From positions 186,001 through 250,000 of the forward strand of contig NZ_FOCM01000006.1 of the NCBI RefSeq assembly GCF_900110115.1: DNA of 64,000 nucleotides, in the 5' to 3' direction. This document shows, in pieces, positions 41,338-51,501 of this stretch. Position 1 is the first letter of the stretch; each line of letters begins with the position of its first letter. Under the pieces are notes generated by a model that ran no database searches, had not been told where the DNA came from, and was given only the letters and a program-made list of their open reading frames with translations. A program made the translations under genes and the position numbers. This DNA comes from Palleronia pelagia (lineage in GTDB: Bacteria > Pseudomonadota > Alphaproteobacteria > Rhodobacterales > Rhodobacteraceae).

Positions 41338-42576
41338 ATGTCCAATCCGGCAATCGACGATGTCCAGCTTGACCGGCTGGCCGACGTGGCGGTCCGCGTC
41401 GGGCTGAACTTGCAGGAAGGCCAGGACCTGATCCTGACCGCGCCCGCCGAGGCGCTGCCGCTGGTGCGGCGGGTGACGGCCGCGGCCTACCGCGCCGGCG
41501 CCGGGCTGGTCACGCCGCTGCTGTCGGACCCCGAGGTGACGCTGGCGCGCTACCGCGAGGCGGGCGATCACAGCTTCGACCGCGCGCCGGACTGGCTTTA
41601 CGGCGGGATGGCCGAGGCGTTCGGCAACGGCGCGGCGCGCATGGCCATCGTCGGCGACGACCCGATGCTGACCGCCGACGAGGACCCCGAGCGCGTGTCG
41701 CGCGCCGGCAAGGCGAACTCGATCGCCTACAAGCCCGCGCTGAGCCACATTTCGAACTTCAAGATCAACTGGTCGATCCTCGCGTGGCCGGGCCGCGCCT
41801 GGGCCATGCGGATGTTCCCCGATCTCGACCCCGACGCGGCGCAGACGAAGCTGGCCGAGGCCATCTTCGCAGCCTCGCGCGTGTCGGACGAGAACGCCGT
41901 CGCCAACTGGCAGGCGCACAACGCCCGGCTGGCCGAGCGGACGGCGTGGCTGAACGACCAGCGCTTCGACGCCTTGCAGTACAGCGGCCCGGGTCTGGAC
42001 CTGACCGTGGGGCTGGCCGACGGGCACGAATGGATGGGCGGCGCGTCGCGCGCGCAGAACGGCGTCGTCTGCAACCCCAACATCCCCACCGAAGAGGTCT
42101 TCACCACGCCCCACGCCGCCAGGACCGAGGGCCGGGTGCGCGCCACCAAGCCGCTGTCGCACCAGGGCACGCTGATCGACGGGATCGAGGCCACCTTCCG
42201 CGAGGGCCGCATCGTCGAGGTCAGCGCGACCAAGGGGCAGGCGGTGCTGGAGAAGCTGCTGGATACCGACGATGGCGCCCGGCGGCTGGGCGAAGTGGCG
42301 CTGGTGCCCCACGGCTCGCCCATCTCGCAATCGGGTCTGCTGTTCTACAACACGCTGTTCGACGAGAACGCGGCCTGCCACATCGCGCAGGGGCAGTGCT
42401 ATTCCAAGTGCTTCCTCGACGGCGACTCCATGAGCGAGGAAGACGTCGCCAAGGCGGGCGGCAACAGCTCGATGATCCACGTGGACTGGATGATCGGCGG
42501 ACCCGAGACGGATATCGACGGCGTGCGTGCCGACGGCAGCAAGGTGCCGGTCTTCCGCAAGGGCGAATGGGCGTGA
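41338..42576 (+). CDS. M29-family aminopeptidase
   Basis: A 412-residue thermophilic-type metallo-aminopeptidase. Family blocks are RVGLNLQEGQDLILTAPAEALPLVRRV, SFKINWSILAWPGRAWAMRMFP-type region (SNFKINWSILAWPGRAWA), NGVVCNPNIPTEEVFTTPHAARTEGRVRATKPLSHQGTLIDGI, and KLLDTDDGARRLGEVALVPHGSPIS...FYNTLFDENAACHIAQGQCYS. The PTEEVFTTPH and LFDENAACHIAQG stretches hold the metal-binding Glu, His and Asp residues. Cytosolic peptide trimming is expected. The start at 41338 follows AAGGAG; an earlier ATG adds ten residues. It opens a second run: M29, Gfo/Idh/MocA, adenine deaminase, ThDP enzyme. Confidence 0.9.
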   Translation: MSNPAIDDVQLDRLADVAVRVGLNLQEGQDLILTAPAEALPLVRRVTAAAYRAGAGLVTPLLSDPEVTLARYREAGDHSFDRAPDWLYGGMAEAFGNGAARMAIVGDDPMLTADEDPERVSRAGKANSIAYKPALSHISNFKINWSILAWPGRAWAMRMFPDLDPDAAQTKLAEAIFAASRVSDENAVANWQAHNARLAERTAWLNDQRFDALQYSGPGLDLTVGLADGHEWMGGASRAQNGVVCNPNIPTEEVFTTPHAARTEGRVRATKPLSHQGTLIDGIEATFREGRIVEVSATKGQAVLEKLLDTDDGARRLGEVALVPHGSPISQSGLLFYNTLFDENAACHIAQGQCYSKCFLDGDSMSEEDVAKAGGNSSMIHVDWMIGGPETDIDGVRADGSKVPVFRKGEWA

Positions 42577-42598
42577 CACACTTCGGCAGGGCGGACCG

Positions 42599-43624
42599 GT
42601 GACGCGGATCGCCGTGGCCGGCGCCGGGCTGATCGGCACGCGCCATTTGGACGCCCTGCGTCTGGCGGGCATCCCCGTTCACTCGGTGATCGATCCGGAC
42701 CCGTCCGCCGCCGATATCGCCGCGCGCCATGGCGTGCCGCATCACGCCGATCTTGCCGCGGCCCTCGCGACCCGGCCGGATGGCGTGATCCTGTCCACCC
42801 CGAACACCCACCACCGCGACGGCGCGCTGGCCTGCATCGCCGCCGGCGTGCCGGTGCTGGTGGAAAAGCCGCTGGCCGCGACCGTCGCGGACGCGCGCGC
42901 CATCGTCGCCGCCGGGCAGGCGGCGGGCGTCCCGGTCCTGACCGGCCACTACCGGCGGCACCAGGGCGTCGTTGCCGCGGCCAGGGAACGGATCGCGGCC
43001 GGCGCGCTGGGCACGCCCGTCGCCGCCCACGCGATGTTCTGGATCGCCAAGCCCGACGGCTATTTCGACACGGCCTGGCGGCGGGCGCCGGGGGCGGGGC
43101 CGCTGCTGGTGAACCTGATCCACGATCTCGATTTGTTGCGCTTCCTGCTGGGCGAGGTCGGAAGCGTGCGGGCAATCGCGTCGAACTGGGTGCGCGGGTT
43201 CGAGAACGAGGATCACGCTGCCGCGCTTATCACGTTCGAGAGCGGCGTGATCTGCACGGCCCAGATCTCCGACGCCATCGTCGGGCCGTGGAGCTGGGAG
43301 ATGACCAGCCACGACAACCCCGCCTATCCGCCGACCGACCAGAACGCGCTCTGGATCGGGGGCACCCACGGATCGCTCGCCCTGCCGCGCGGCGAACTGT
43401 GGGACGACGGTGGCCGCCGCGACTGGATGACCCCGATCCGGCGCGAGACGTTGACGCGCGCCACGCCCGATCCGCTGGTGGCGCAGGCGCGGAATTTCGC
43501 GGACGTGATCGCGGGCCGCGCGTCACCGGTCTGCTCGGGCGCCGAGGGGCTGGCGACACTGGCCGCGCTCGACGCGCTGATCCGCGCGACCCGGTCCGGC
43601 GGGGTCGAGCGTCCGGCGCCCTGA
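42599..43624 (+). CDS. Gfo/Idh/MocA family oxidoreductase
   Basis: A 341-residue NAD(P) enzyme with Rossmann start RIAVAGAGLIGTRHLDALRLAGI, VILSTPNTHHRDGALACIAAGVPVLVEKPLAATVADARAIV (the EKP motif) and the catalytic-domain stretch GPLLVNLIHDLDLLRFLLGEVGSVRAIASN with the DxxH-type HDLD. It starts with GTG at 42599 (VTRIAVAG); a longer frame reads a Cys/Arg-rich leader that does not fit. Members oxidise or reduce sugars, inositols and amino-sugar-like compounds. Linked by a 22-base gap to M29 and 42 bases to adenine deaminase. Confidence 0.85.
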   Translation: MTRIAVAGAGLIGTRHLDALRLAGIPVHSVIDPDPSAADIAARHGVPHHADLAAALATRPDGVILSTPNTHHRDGALACIAAGVPVLVEKPLAATVADARAIVAAGQAAGVPVLTGHYRRHQGVVAAARERIAAGALGTPVAAHAMFWIAKPDGYFDTAWRRAPGAGPLLVNLIHDLDLLRFLLGEVGSVRAIASNWVRGFENEDHAAALITFESGVICTAQISDAIVGPWSWEMTSHDNPAYPPTDQNALWIGGTHGSLALPRGELWDDGGRRDWMTPIRRETLTRATPDPLVAQARNFADVIAGRASPVCSGAEGLATLAALDALIRATRSGGVERPAP

Positions 43625-43666
43625 GATGGGCTGGACAAGCCCGCGCCAAGGGGGCCATCTGGGGCC

Positions 43667-45373
43667 ATGACCGATCCCCTTCCGCACCTCGAAACGCGCA
43701 TCGCCCAGGCCCGCGGCGACGCGCCCGCCGACACCGTCCTGCGCGGGGGGCGGGTGCTGGACCTGGTGACCGGTGACCTGCTGGACGGCGACGTGGCCAT
43801 CGCGGGTGACCGGATCGTGGGCACCTGCGATAGCTACGACGCCGCGCAGGTGATCGACGTGACGGGCCTGACGCTGGTGCCGGGCTTCATCGACACCCAC
43901 CTGCACGTGGAAAGCAGCCTGGTCACGCCGCTGGAATTCGACCGCTGCGTGACCCCGCGCGGCGTCACCACCGCCATCTGTGACCCGCACGAGATCGCCA
44001 ATGTGTTGGGGGCCGGGGGCATCCGCTGGTTCCAGCAGGCGGCGCGGCTGACGCTGATGGATTTGCGGGTGCAACTGTCGTCCTGCGTGCCCTCGACCGA
44101 CATGGAAACGGCGGGCGCCGAGCTGTCGGCTGAGGATATCGCCGAATTGATGGGCGACCCCAGCGGTATCGGCCTGGCCGAGGTGATGAACTATCCCGGC
44201 GTCGTCCACCGCGATCCCGGGATGATGGCCAAGCTGCGGCTGTTCGCCGACGGTCACATGGACGGGCACTGCCCGCTTCTGTCGGGGCGCGACCTGAACG
44301 CCTATGCCGCCGCCGGCATCCGGACCGAGCACGAAGCGACCAGCGCCGCCGAGGCGCGCGAGAAGTTGCAGAAAGGCCTGCGCGTGCTGATCCGCGAAGG
44401 TTCGGTCAGCAAGGATCTGGAGGCCTTGCAGCCGCTGCTGACCGACATCACCGCACCCTACATGTGCCTGTGCACCGACGACCGCAACCCGCTGGATATC
44501 GGCGAGGAAGGACACCTGGACCACATGATCCGGCGGCTGATCGCGCTGGGCACTTCGCCGCTGGCCGCGTACCGCGCCGCGTCGCTGTCGGGGGCCGAGG
44601 CGTTCGGGCTGAAGGACCGGGGCCAGATCGCCCCCGGCAAGCGCGCCGATATCGTGGCGGTCGGCTCGCTCGAGTCGTGTGACGCGCGGCTGGTGATCGC
44701 CGGTGGCCGGGTGGTGGACGACCGTGCCTTCGACGGGCGGGAAGGCCTGCCCGGGATCGGCCGCGGTTCGGTCAAGGCGCCGAGGCTGGTGGCGGAAAGC
44801 TTCCGCTCGACGGCCAACCGCGAGGAAACGCCCGTCATCGGCATCCGCGAGGGGCAGATCCTGACCGATCACCTGACCGAGGCGGTGGCCGTCCGCGATG
44901 GCGACAAGCGGCCCGACCCGGCGCGCGACCTCGCGCGTATCGCGGTGATCGAGCGGCACGGGCGGAACGGTAACATCGCGACCGGCTTCGTGCGCGGCTT
45001 CGGGATGACGCGCGGGGCCATCGCGTCGACCGTGTGCCACGACCACCACAACATCGCCTGCGTGGGGGTCGATTACGACGCCATGGCGCTGGCCGCGAAT
45101 CGGCTGGCCGAGATCGAGGGCGGTTTCGTCGTGGCCGATGGCGACAAGATCCTTGCCGAACTGGCGCTGCCCATTGCCGGGCTCATGTCGGACCAACCGT
45201 TCGAGCATGTGCGGGACCGGCTGATCGATCTGCGGGCCGCCGCGACATCGCTGGGCGTCACCCTGAACGAACCCTTCCTGCAACTGGCCTTCCTCGCCCT
45301 GCCGGTGATCCCGTCGCTGAAGATCACCGACCGCGGGTTGGTGGACGTGCTGAAATTCGAGATCATTCCATGA
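43667..45373 (+). CDS. ade: Adenine deaminase
   Basis: A 568-residue metal-dependent amidohydrolase of the Ade family that turns adenine to hypoxanthine. Metal-site and family blocks are [116 protein letters not shown], and [24 protein letters not shown]. The C-terminal half has [27 protein letters not shown]. The start gives [32 protein letters not shown]. Its stop overlaps the ThDP-enzyme start (ATGA). Confidence 0.93.
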   Translation: MTDPLPHLETRIAQARGDAPADTVLRGGRVLDLVTGDLLDGDVAIAGDRIVGTCDSYDAAQVIDVTGLTLVPGFIDTHLHVESSLVTPLEFDRCVTPRGVTTAICDPHEIANVLGAGGIRWFQQAARLTLMDLRVQLSSCVPSTDMETAGAELSAEDIAELMGDPSGIGLAEVMNYPGVVHRDPGMMAKLRLFADGHMDGHCPLLSGRDLNAYAAAGIRTEHEATSAAEAREKLQKGLRVLIREGSVSKDLEALQPLLTDITAPYMCLCTDDRNPLDIGEEGHLDHMIRRLIALGTSPLAAYRAASLSGAEAFGLKDRGQIAPGKRADIVAVGSLESCDARLVIAGGRVVDDRAFDGREGLPGIGRGSVKAPRLVAESFRSTANREETPVIGIREGQILTDHLTEAVAVRDGDKRPDPARDLARIAVIERHGRNGNIATGFVRGFGMTRGAIASTVCHDHHNIACVGVDYDAMALAANRLAEIEGGFVVADGDKILAELALPIAGLMSDQPFEHVRDRLIDLRAAATSLGVTLNEPFLQLAFLALPVIPSLKITDRGLVDVLKFEIIP

Positions 45374-47001
45374 AACACGGCGGACAGCTGCTGGTCGATT
45401 GCCTTCATGCGCAGGGCGTGAGCCGCGTCTTCTGCGTGCCGGGCGAGTCGTTTCTCGCCGCGCTCGACGGGCTCTACGATGCCGAGATCGACACGGTGAC
45501 GGCCCGGCAGGAAGGCGGCGCCGCGATGATGGCCGAGGCGCATGGCAAGCTGACGGGCACGCCGGGGGTGGCCTTCGTCACGCGCGGCCCCGGCGCGACC
45601 AATGCCTCGGCGGGCGTGCACGTGGCGATGCAAGACAGCACGCCCATGATCCTGTTCGTGGGGCAGGTCGCCCGCGACCAGCGCGACCGCGAGGCGTTCC
45701 AGGAGGTCGACTACCGCGCCATGTTCGGCCCGCTGGCCAAGTGGGTGGCCGAGATCGACCAGACCGACCGCATCCCGGAATACGTTTCGCGCGCCTTTCA
45801 CGTGGCGCAGGCGGGGCGCCCCGGACCGGTGGTCCTGGCCCTGCCCGAGGACATGCTGTCGGCCGAGACCGATGCCGAGGCCACCCCGGCCGCGATCCTG
45901 CCGCAGGGCGGCGCGCCAGAGGACCAGGTCGCGCGGGTGATCGACGCCGTGGCGGCGGCCGAAAACCCGTTCCTGATCGTGGGCGGGGGCGGCTGGACCG
46001 GCGACGCCGCACGCGCGCTGGGCGATTTCGCGGCGCACGCGCAGATCCCTGTGGGCGCGTCCTTCCGCTGCCAGGATTACCTGGACAACCGCCACCCGAA
46101 CTACGCGGGCGACGTGGGGCTGGGCATCAATCCCAAGCTCGAGGCGAGCGTGAAGGAGGCCGACCTGCTGGTCGCGCTGGGCACACGGTTGGGCGAGATC
46201 ACGTCGGGCGGCTACTCCCGCGTCGTGCCGCCCGTGCCCGCGCAGCGGCTGGTCCATATCTACAACGACCCATCCGAGATCGGGCGCGTCTTCCGCCCCG
46301 AGATCGCGGTGACCGGCAACGTCGCCGCCATCATCCGGCAACTGGCCGAGGCCGCCCGTGCGCCCGACAAGGATCGCGGCGACCAGGTGAAGGCCGCCCG
46401 CGCCGCCTACGAGGCATGGCAGGAGCCGGTCGAGACACCCGGCGATCTGAAGATGGAGCGGCTGATCGCCCATCTCAACGACACGCTGCCCGACGACGCG
46501 ATCCTGACCAACGGGGCGGGCAATTACGCCGGATGGCTGCACCGGTACTACCGGTTCCGTGGCTGGCGCACGCAGCTGGCGCCGACCTCGGGCTCAATGG
46601 GATATGGCCTGCCCGCCGCGATCGCGGCCAAGCTGCACGCGCCCGATCGCGACGTGATCTGTCTTGCGGGCGACGGGTGCTTCCAGATGGTCAGCCAGGA
46701 ATTCGGGACGGCATGCCAGTATGGCGCGAACGTGGTGGTGCTGGTGGTCAACAACGGCCATTACGGCACGATCCGGATGCACCAGCACCGCCACTACCCC
46801 GGCCGCCCCTCGGGTACCGCCATGGTCAACCCGGATTTCGCTGCGCTGGCCCGCGCCTACGGTGCCTTCGGCGCTACCGTGCAAACCGATGCCGCGTTCG
46901 CCGAGGCCTTCGCCGCCGCCCGCGCGGCCGGGACGCCGGCGCTGCTGGATCTCAAGGTTTCGCCCAAGGCGCTTTCGACAACCTTGGAACTCCCCGAGTG
47001 A
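45370..47001 (+). CDS. ThDP-dependent enzyme, acetolactate-synthase-like
   Basis: A 543-residue three-domain ThDP enzyme. The Pyr domain has the catalytic Glu in [20 protein letters not shown]; the central domain carries [25 protein letters not shown]; the PP domain has the ThDP/Mg motif [35 protein letters not shown] (GDG-x-NN). It lacks the ilvN subunit next door, and the length fits lone decarboxylases or glyoxylate carboligase/oxalyl-CoA-like relatives more than ilvB. Substrate not readable. Start ATG at 45370 overlaps the adenine deaminase stop. An odd partner for purine deamination. Confidence 0.85.
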   Translation: MKHGGQLLVDCLHAQGVSRVFCVPGESFLAALDGLYDAEIDTVTARQEGGAAMMAEAHGKLTGTPGVAFVTRGPGATNASAGVHVAMQDSTPMILFVGQVARDQRDREAFQEVDYRAMFGPLAKWVAEIDQTDRIPEYVSRAFHVAQAGRPGPVVLALPEDMLSAETDAEATPAAILPQGGAPEDQVARVIDAVAAAENPFLIVGGGGWTGDAARALGDFAAHAQIPVGASFRCQDYLDNRHPNYAGDVGLGINPKLEASVKEADLLVALGTRLGEITSGGYSRVVPPVPAQRLVHIYNDPSEIGRVFRPEIAVTGNVAAIIRQLAEAARAPDKDRGDQVKAARAAYEAWQEPVETPGDLKMERLIAHLNDTLPDDAILTNGAGNYAGWLHRYYRFRGWRTQLAPTSGSMGYGLPAAIAAKLHAPDRDVICLAGDGCFQMVSQEFGTACQYGANVVVLVVNNGHYGTIRMHQHRHYPGRPSGTAMVNPDFAALARAYGAFGATVQTDAAFAEAFAAARAAGTPALLDLKVSPKALSTTLELPE

Positions 47002-47034
47002 GGCCGCGCAGCCAGACCTTTCTTCGGTATGAGA

Positions 47035-47316
47035 TCAGCGGCGCGGCACGGTATAGAGCACGAAGCCACCGACCCGGTTGACCTCGATCGCGCCGGTCTC
47101 GGTCACGAAGACGCCCAGGTTCTCGGCGCCCGCGGGGCAGGCGACCAGGTCGGCGGCGTCATCCAGGAATTGGTTGGTGTAGTCGCTTTCGCCCACGCGG
47201 CGGCACTGGTCCGCGGCATCGCGGTAGCCGCCCATCAGCGGCAGCTCGACCGGCGTGGCAGGCTGCATCACGCAGGCGGCGAGCAGGGGCAGGGCGAGGG
47301 GGGCAAGGCGGGACAT
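47035..47316 (-). CDS. Small lipoprotein of unknown function
   Basis: A 93-residue protein with a lipoprotein signal (MSRLAPLALPLLAAC, lipobox LAAC) and then PATPVELPLMGGYRDAADQCRRVGESDYTNQFLDDAADLVACPAGAENLGVFVTETGAIEVNRVGGFVLYTVPRR. Two further Cys may pair. The second half is a short beta-rich domain. It is convergent with the ThDP enzyme and 94 bases from the M48 lipoprotein gene on the same strand, so the two may be expressed together. I know conserved small lipoproteins of this form in Rhodobacterales but no function. Confidence 0.65.
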   Translation of the reverse strand: MSRLAPLALPLLAACVMQPATPVELPLMGGYRDAADQCRRVGESDYTNQFLDDAADLVACPAGAENLGVFVTETGAIEVNRVGGFVLYTVPRR

Positions 47317-47410
47317 GGTCGGCTCCATCATGCTGGCGGGGATCTCTCCCCTGCTAGCATCTCGTCGCGCCCGAGGTCAGCCGGAAACCACGCGGGGGAT
47401 GACCGGTGCA

Positions 47411-48148
47411 TCACTGACCGGCCGCAACCCGCCGGACCAGCGCGATGCGATCCGCGTTCGGGGGGTGGGTGCCCAGGAACCGGTTGCCGGGATCGGGCAC
47501 CCGGTTGAAATAGGCCACGCCGCGCACCGGGTCGTAGCCCGCCCGTTGCGTGATGATGGTTCCCAGCGCGTCGGCCTCGAGCTCGAAATCCTTCGAGAAC
47601 CGGCGCGACCCGTAGAAGGCCCCCAGGTTCTGTGCTCGCTGAATCGTCACCGCGTCGCCGCCGCCAAGCGTGGCGAGCGCACCGGCCAGCACCGCGCCCG
47701 TCGCAGCCGAGGCCTGGCCGCGGGCGATGTGGCCCTCGATATGGTGTGCGGCCTCGTGTCCCAGAACGAAGGCCATCTCGTCCGCGTTTGCGGCGGTCTG
47801 GATCAGCGGCAGGGTGAAACCGACAACGGGTTGCCCCCCGGGACCCAAGGTCTGGAACGCGTTGGGAGGCAGGCCCGGCCGGTCATCCACGACCACGGCG
47901 TAGTCGCAGCGCACGCCCCGCGTCCGCGTGCGGCATTCCTGCTGGGCGATGGGCATGACGCGGTTCACCACCGCCTGGAAGGTCCGTGCGCGGCTGGCGT
48001 CGACCCCCGAAGGCGGAGCCTGCGGCGCCGGCGCCTGGACGGGGCCGCCCGGCTCGGGGCCGGGCTGCATGATGACGAGTTCGCCGCACCCGGCGAGGGC
48101 GAGCAGGGCGGCGACAAGAACTTGGCGGGCGTGGCGAACGATAGGCAT
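47411..48148 (-). CDS. M48-family metalloprotease lipoprotein
   Basis: A 245-residue protein with a lipoprotein signal (lipobox LAGC at residues 18-21). The zinc motif is HEAAHH in MAFVLGHEAAHHIEGHIARGQ (HExxH), with the third ligand Glu in KDFELEADALGTIITQRAGYDPVRGVAYFNR. THPPNADRIALVRR closes the domain. It resembles LoiP/BepA-type periplasmic proteases that check outer-membrane proteins, without the TPR part. Runs with the small lipoprotein at 47035. Confidence 0.85.
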   Translation of the reverse strand: MPIVRHARQVLVAALLALAGCGELVIMQPGPEPGGPVQAPAPQAPPSGVDASRARTFQAVVNRVMPIAQQECRTRTRGVRCDYAVVVDDRPGLPPNAFQTLGPGGQPVVGFTLPLIQTAANADEMAFVLGHEAAHHIEGHIARGQASAATGAVLAGALATLGGGDAVTIQRAQNLGAFYGSRRFSKDFELEADALGTIITQRAGYDPVRGVAYFNRVPDPGNRFLGTHPPNADRIALVRRVAAGQ

Positions 48149-48223
48149 GAAGCGGAGAATAACTCTGCCGGCTGCGGCGACCAGTCACGTTTTCGCAGAG
48201 CGACGGCCACTATCTGTAAGAGT

Positions 48224-48589
48224 ATGAACCAAACACCCCTTGTCATCTACAATGGCGCCTGCCCGATCTGCGCACCCGAGGTCCGGTCCTACCAGCGGCA
48301 GGCGCGTGCGGCGGGGGCCGATCTGCGGTTCGAGGACCTCAACCACATGGACCTGCGCCGGTTCGACCTGACCGAAGACCAGGCGGCCAAGCGTCTGCAC
48401 GTGGTACGGGACGGCGAGCTGATCTCGGGCGTGGACGCCTTTCTGGTGATCTGGCGCGAGCTGCCGAAGACCCGTTGGCTCGCCCGGCTGATCGACCGGC
48501 CGGTGATCCGGCCCGTCGCGGGATGGGTCTATAATCGGGTCCTCGCGCCGATCCTCTTCGCCATGCACAAACGTCGACAAACCCGCTAG
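48224..48589 (+). CDS. DCC-family (DUF393) thiol protein
   Basis: A 121-residue protein with the DCC signature at the start: LVIYNGACPICAPEVRSY, a CxxC in a thioredoxin-like fold, then RFEDLNHMDLRRFDLTEDQAAKRLHVVRDGELISGVDAFLVIWRELPKTRWLARLIDRPVIRPVAGWVYNRVLAPILF. Members are predicted thiol-disulfide oxidoreductases; no assay-based role is known to me. The upstream frame is open for a long way but shows no family match, so the ATG at 48224 is used. Confidence 0.82.
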   Translation: MNQTPLVIYNGACPICAPEVRSYQRQARAAGADLRFEDLNHMDLRRFDLTEDQAAKRLHVVRDGELISGVDAFLVIWRELPKTRWLARLIDRPVIRPVAGWVYNRVLAPILFAMHKRRQTR

Positions 48590-48621
48590 CGCCCGGCGGC
48601 ACGCTGTCCTAGCGTGGGGTC

Positions 48622-48870
48622 ATGTTTACCATCGAGCACGATTTCGACGCCACCGTCATCACCCTGGTCGACGAGGCCGCGGCCCACCGGCAGGAGGATG
48701 TGGTCGTGAATGCCTTCGACGATTGCGTGACCCTGGAACAGGTCGATCCGCGCACCGACATGGTCCGCACGGTGACCCTGTCGCTGGCGCAGGTCCGCGA
48801 CCTCGCCGCCGCGCTGGACCTGCCGGAGGGCGCCTATCGGCTGAACCTCAAGGCGACGTCCGGAGCATGA
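48622..48870 (+). CDS. Small conserved hypothetical protein before the HDAC-like gene
   Basis: An 82-residue protein (DFDATVITLVDEAAAHRQEDVVVNAFDDCVTLEQVDPRTDMVRTVTLSLAQVRDLAAALDLPEGAYRLNL). It looks like a small alpha/beta domain with strong coding bias, and its stop overlaps the start of the HDAC-like gene (ATGA), so it is coupled to it. No motif or metal site is visible. Real-gene status rests on codon use, the overlap and a start at 48622; I know no function. Confidence 0.6.
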   Translation: MFTIEHDFDATVITLVDEAAAHRQEDVVVNAFDDCVTLEQVDPRTDMVRTVTLSLAQVRDLAAALDLPEGAYRLNLKATSGA

Positions 48871-49973
48871 CCACGGGGTTCTACTGGGACGAGCGGTGCT
48901 TCTGGCACGGCGGCGGCAACTACGCCTTCCTGTCCCCCGTGGGTGGGCTGGTGCAGCCGCTTGCGGCGGGCGGGCTGCCCGAGGGGCCCGAGTCCAAGCG
49001 TCGGCTGAAGGCGCTGCTGGATGTAACCGGCCTGGCGGCCGAGCTGCGCTGCCAATCGGCCCCGCCGGCCACCTGGGAAGACCTGGCGCGGGTGCATCCC
49101 GAAGCGTTCCTGCAGAAGTTCAAGGGGCTGTCGGATGCCAGCGGGGGCGAGCTGGGCCTGCGCACACCTTTCGGCCCCGGCGGGTTCGAGATCGCGTCGC
49201 TGTCGGCCGGGCTGGCCAAGGCGGCGCTGACCGACGTGCTGAAGGGCGACATCCGCAACGCCTATTCCCTGTCGCGTCCGCCGGGGCACCACTGCCTGCC
49301 CGACTGGCCCAACGGTTTCTGCCTGCTGGCCAATATCGCCATCGCCATCGAATCCGTGCAGGCCGCAGGGCTGGCCAAGCGCATCGCCGTCATCGACTGG
49401 GACGTGCATCACGGCAACGGGACCGAGGCGATTTTCTACGACCGCGACGACGTGCTGACGGTGTCGCTGCACCAGGATCGCAACTACCCGCTGGACACCG
49501 GCGACGCGGCGGATCGCGGGCGTGGCGCGGGCGAGGGCTTCAACCGCAACATCCCGCTGCCGCCGGGCGGTGGCCGCCACGCCTACCTGTCGGCCTGGGA
49601 TCGGCTGGTGGACCAGCAGGTCGCCGACTTCGCGCCGGATGCCATCGTGATCGCCTGCGGGTTCGACGCGTCCGGTGTCGATCCGCTGGGCCGGATGATG
49701 CTGTCGGCGGCCGATTTCGGGGACCTGACCCGTCGGGCCATGGCGCTGGCCGACCGGGTCTGCGACGGACGGCTCGTGCTGGTGCACGAGGGCGGCTATT
49801 CCGAGGTGCATGTGCCGTTCTGCGGCCATGCGGCCATCGGCGCGCTGGCGGGCAGCGGGATCGAGGCCGCGGACCCCATGCATCCGCGCATCACCGGCCA
49901 GCAGCCCGGGGCAGCGTTCGACGCCTTCACCGACAGCTGGATCGACGGGTTGGCCCACACGCTGGACGGCTAG
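48867..49973 (+). CDS. Histone-deacetylase-like amidohydrolase (acetylpolyamine type)
   Basis: A 368-residue zinc amidohydrolase with the HDAC fold. Catalytic stretches are LSRPPGHHCLPDWPNGFCLLANIAIA (the HH dyad), IAVIDWDVHHGNGTEAIFYDRDDVLTVSLHQD (zinc Asp and His), DAIVIACGFDASGVDPLGRMML (zinc Asp) and VLVHEGGYSE (transition-state Gly-Gly-Tyr). This is the class II/APAH set. A typical member deacetylates polyamines or other N-acetyl amines, not histones. Full length. Preceded by the coupled small protein at 48622. Confidence 0.88.
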   Translation: MTTGFYWDERCFWHGGGNYAFLSPVGGLVQPLAAGGLPEGPESKRRLKALLDVTGLAAELRCQSAPPATWEDLARVHPEAFLQKFKGLSDASGGELGLRTPFGPGGFEIASLSAGLAKAALTDVLKGDIRNAYSLSRPPGHHCLPDWPNGFCLLANIAIAIESVQAAGLAKRIAVIDWDVHHGNGTEAIFYDRDDVLTVSLHQDRNYPLDTGDAADRGRGAGEGFNRNIPLPPGGGRHAYLSAWDRLVDQQVADFAPDAIVIACGFDASGVDPLGRMMLSAADFGDLTRRAMALADRVCDGRLVLVHEGGYSEVHVPFCGHAAIGALAGSGIEAADPMHPRITGQQPGAAFDAFTDSWIDGLAHTLDG

Positions 49974-49978
49974 CGCGC

Positions 49979-51487
49979 TCAGCCCACGCCGGTCAGGCGG
50001 AAGGACAGCGCCTCGGCCAGGTGCGGCCCCGCGATGGCGTCGGCGCCGTCCAGGTCGGCGATGGTGCGCGCCACCCGCAGCACACGGTGATAGCCCCGTG
50101 CGCTGAGGCCCAGGCGGTCCGCCGCCGCCGTCATCATCTTGCGCCCCTCAGCGTCCAGCGCGCAGCACGCATCCAGCACGGCACCCGTGGCGTCGGCGTT
50201 CTGGCGCACGCCATCATGCCCGGCGAACCGGTCGTCCTGCACCTTGCGCGCCGCCGCGACGCGCGTCGCCACCGTGGCGCTGCTTTCGCCGCCGGGCGCG
50301 GCGTCGAGATCGGCGAAGGCCACCGGCGGCACCTCGACCCGCAGGTCGAACCGGTCCATCAGCGGCCCCGAGATCCGGCCCAGGTAATCCGCACCGCACT
50401 CGGGCACGCGGGCGCAGGCGCGGGCCGGATCGGGCAGGTAGCCGCATTTGCAGGGGTTCGCGGCGGCCACCAGCAGGAACTTGCATGGATAGCGGATATG
50501 GGCGTTGGCCCGCGCGATCACCACGTCGCCGGTCTCGATCGGCTGGCGCAGCGTCTCCAGCACGGGCCGCGCGAATTCGGGGAACTCGTCCATGAACAGG
50601 ACCCCGTTATGGGCGAGGCTGATCTGGCCGGGCTTCGCACCCTTCCCGCCGCCCACGATGGCGGGCATGGACGCGGTGTGGTGCGGCTCCATGAAGGGGC
50701 GGGTGCGGCTGATGCCGCCATCGCTGATAAGGCCCGCCAGCGAATGGATCATCGACGTCTCCAGCGCCTCGGCCGGCGTCAGCGGCGGCAGGATCCCCGA
50801 GAGACGCTGGGCCAGCATCGACTTGCCCGATCCGGGCGTGCCGACCATCATCAGGTGGTGTCGCCCGGCGGCCGCGATTTCCAGCGCGCGCTTGGCCCGT
50901 TCCTGCCCCTTCACGTCGGACAGGTCGCGCAGGGCGGGGCCGTCGGTGACTTCGCCCGGCTCGGCCGGATTCAGCGGGGATTGCCCGGTCAGGTGCTGGA
51001 TCGCGGCAGCCAGCGTCGGCGGCGCGATGACCGTCGTGGCGCCGACCCACGCCGCCTCGGCGCCGCAGGGGGCGGGGCAAAGCAGCGTGCGGTCGCATTC
51101 GGCCGCGGCCATGGCGGCGGGCAGCGCACCAACCACGGCGGTCAGGCGACCGTCCAGCGACAGCTCGCCCAGGGCCACGGTCTCGGCCACGGTATCGCGC
51201 GGCACAACGTCCAGTGCCGCGAGGATGGCGAGCGCGATGGGCAGGTCGAAATGGCTGCCTTCCTTGGGCAGGTCGGCGGGGGCCAGGTTGATGACGATCC
51301 GCTTGGGCGGCAGCGCGATGGACATGGTCTCCAACGCGGCGCGCACCCGGTCGCGCGCCTCGGAGACGGCCTTGTCGGGCAGGCCCACGACCGAAAAGGC
51401 GGGCAGACCGGGCGCTACGGCGCATTGCACCTCGACCAGGCGGGCCTCGATCCCTTCGAACGCCACCGTGAAGGCGCTGGCGACCAT
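49979..51487 (-). CDS. comM: YifB/ComM-type Mg-chelatase-like AAA+ ATPase
   Basis: A 502-residue AAA+ protein. The N-terminal Lon-like domain is ARLVEVQCAVAPGLPAFSVVGLPDKAVSEARDRVRAALETM. The Mg-chelatase-like ATPase follows, with Walker A GTPGSGKSMLAQRL, PFMEPHHTASMPAIVGGG, HNGVLFMDEFPEFARPVLETLRQP (Walker B) and a C-terminal helical domain (RGYHRVLRVARTIADLDGADAI). ComM is a hexameric helicase that branch-migrates D-loops during natural transformation. A one-mismatch CtrA-type box lies 46-60 bases upstream, as with dprA. Conserved Cys (CKCGYLPDPARACARVPEC) form a small zinc-like knot. Confidence 0.9.
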   Translation of the reverse strand: MVASAFTVAFEGIEARLVEVQCAVAPGLPAFSVVGLPDKAVSEARDRVRAALETMSIALPPKRIVINLAPADLPKEGSHFDLPIALAILAALDVVPRDTVAETVALGELSLDGRLTAVVGALPAAMAAAECDRTLLCPAPCGAEAAWVGATTVIAPPTLAAAIQHLTGQSPLNPAEPGEVTDGPALRDLSDVKGQERAKRALEIAAAGRHHLMMVGTPGSGKSMLAQRLSGILPPLTPAEALETSMIHSLAGLISDGGISRTRPFMEPHHTASMPAIVGGGKGAKPGQISLAHNGVLFMDEFPEFARPVLETLRQPIETGDVVIARANAHIRYPCKFLLVAAANPCKCGYLPDPARACARVPECGADYLGRISGPLMDRFDLRVEVPPVAFADLDAAPGGESSATVATRVAAARKVQDDRFAGHDGVRQNADATGAVLDACCALDAEGRKMMTAAADRLGLSARGYHRVLRVARTIADLDGADAIAGPHLAEALSFRLTGVG

Positions 51488-51501
51488 CTCAACCCTTTCC
51501 C

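Noticed and set aside
39439-42672. A 1077-codon open frame on the minus strand opposite the ornithine-cyclodeaminase-family, CitE and M29 genes
   Set aside because: It is antisense to three clear gene families in high-GC DNA and its product matches nothing; such mirror frames are common here (also 56751-59723, 59632-61572 and 13607-16228, minus).
47255-48223. A long N-terminal extension of the DCC protein
   Set aside because: It is antisense to the M48 lipoprotein gene and shows no domain; the CxxC protein begins at 48224.
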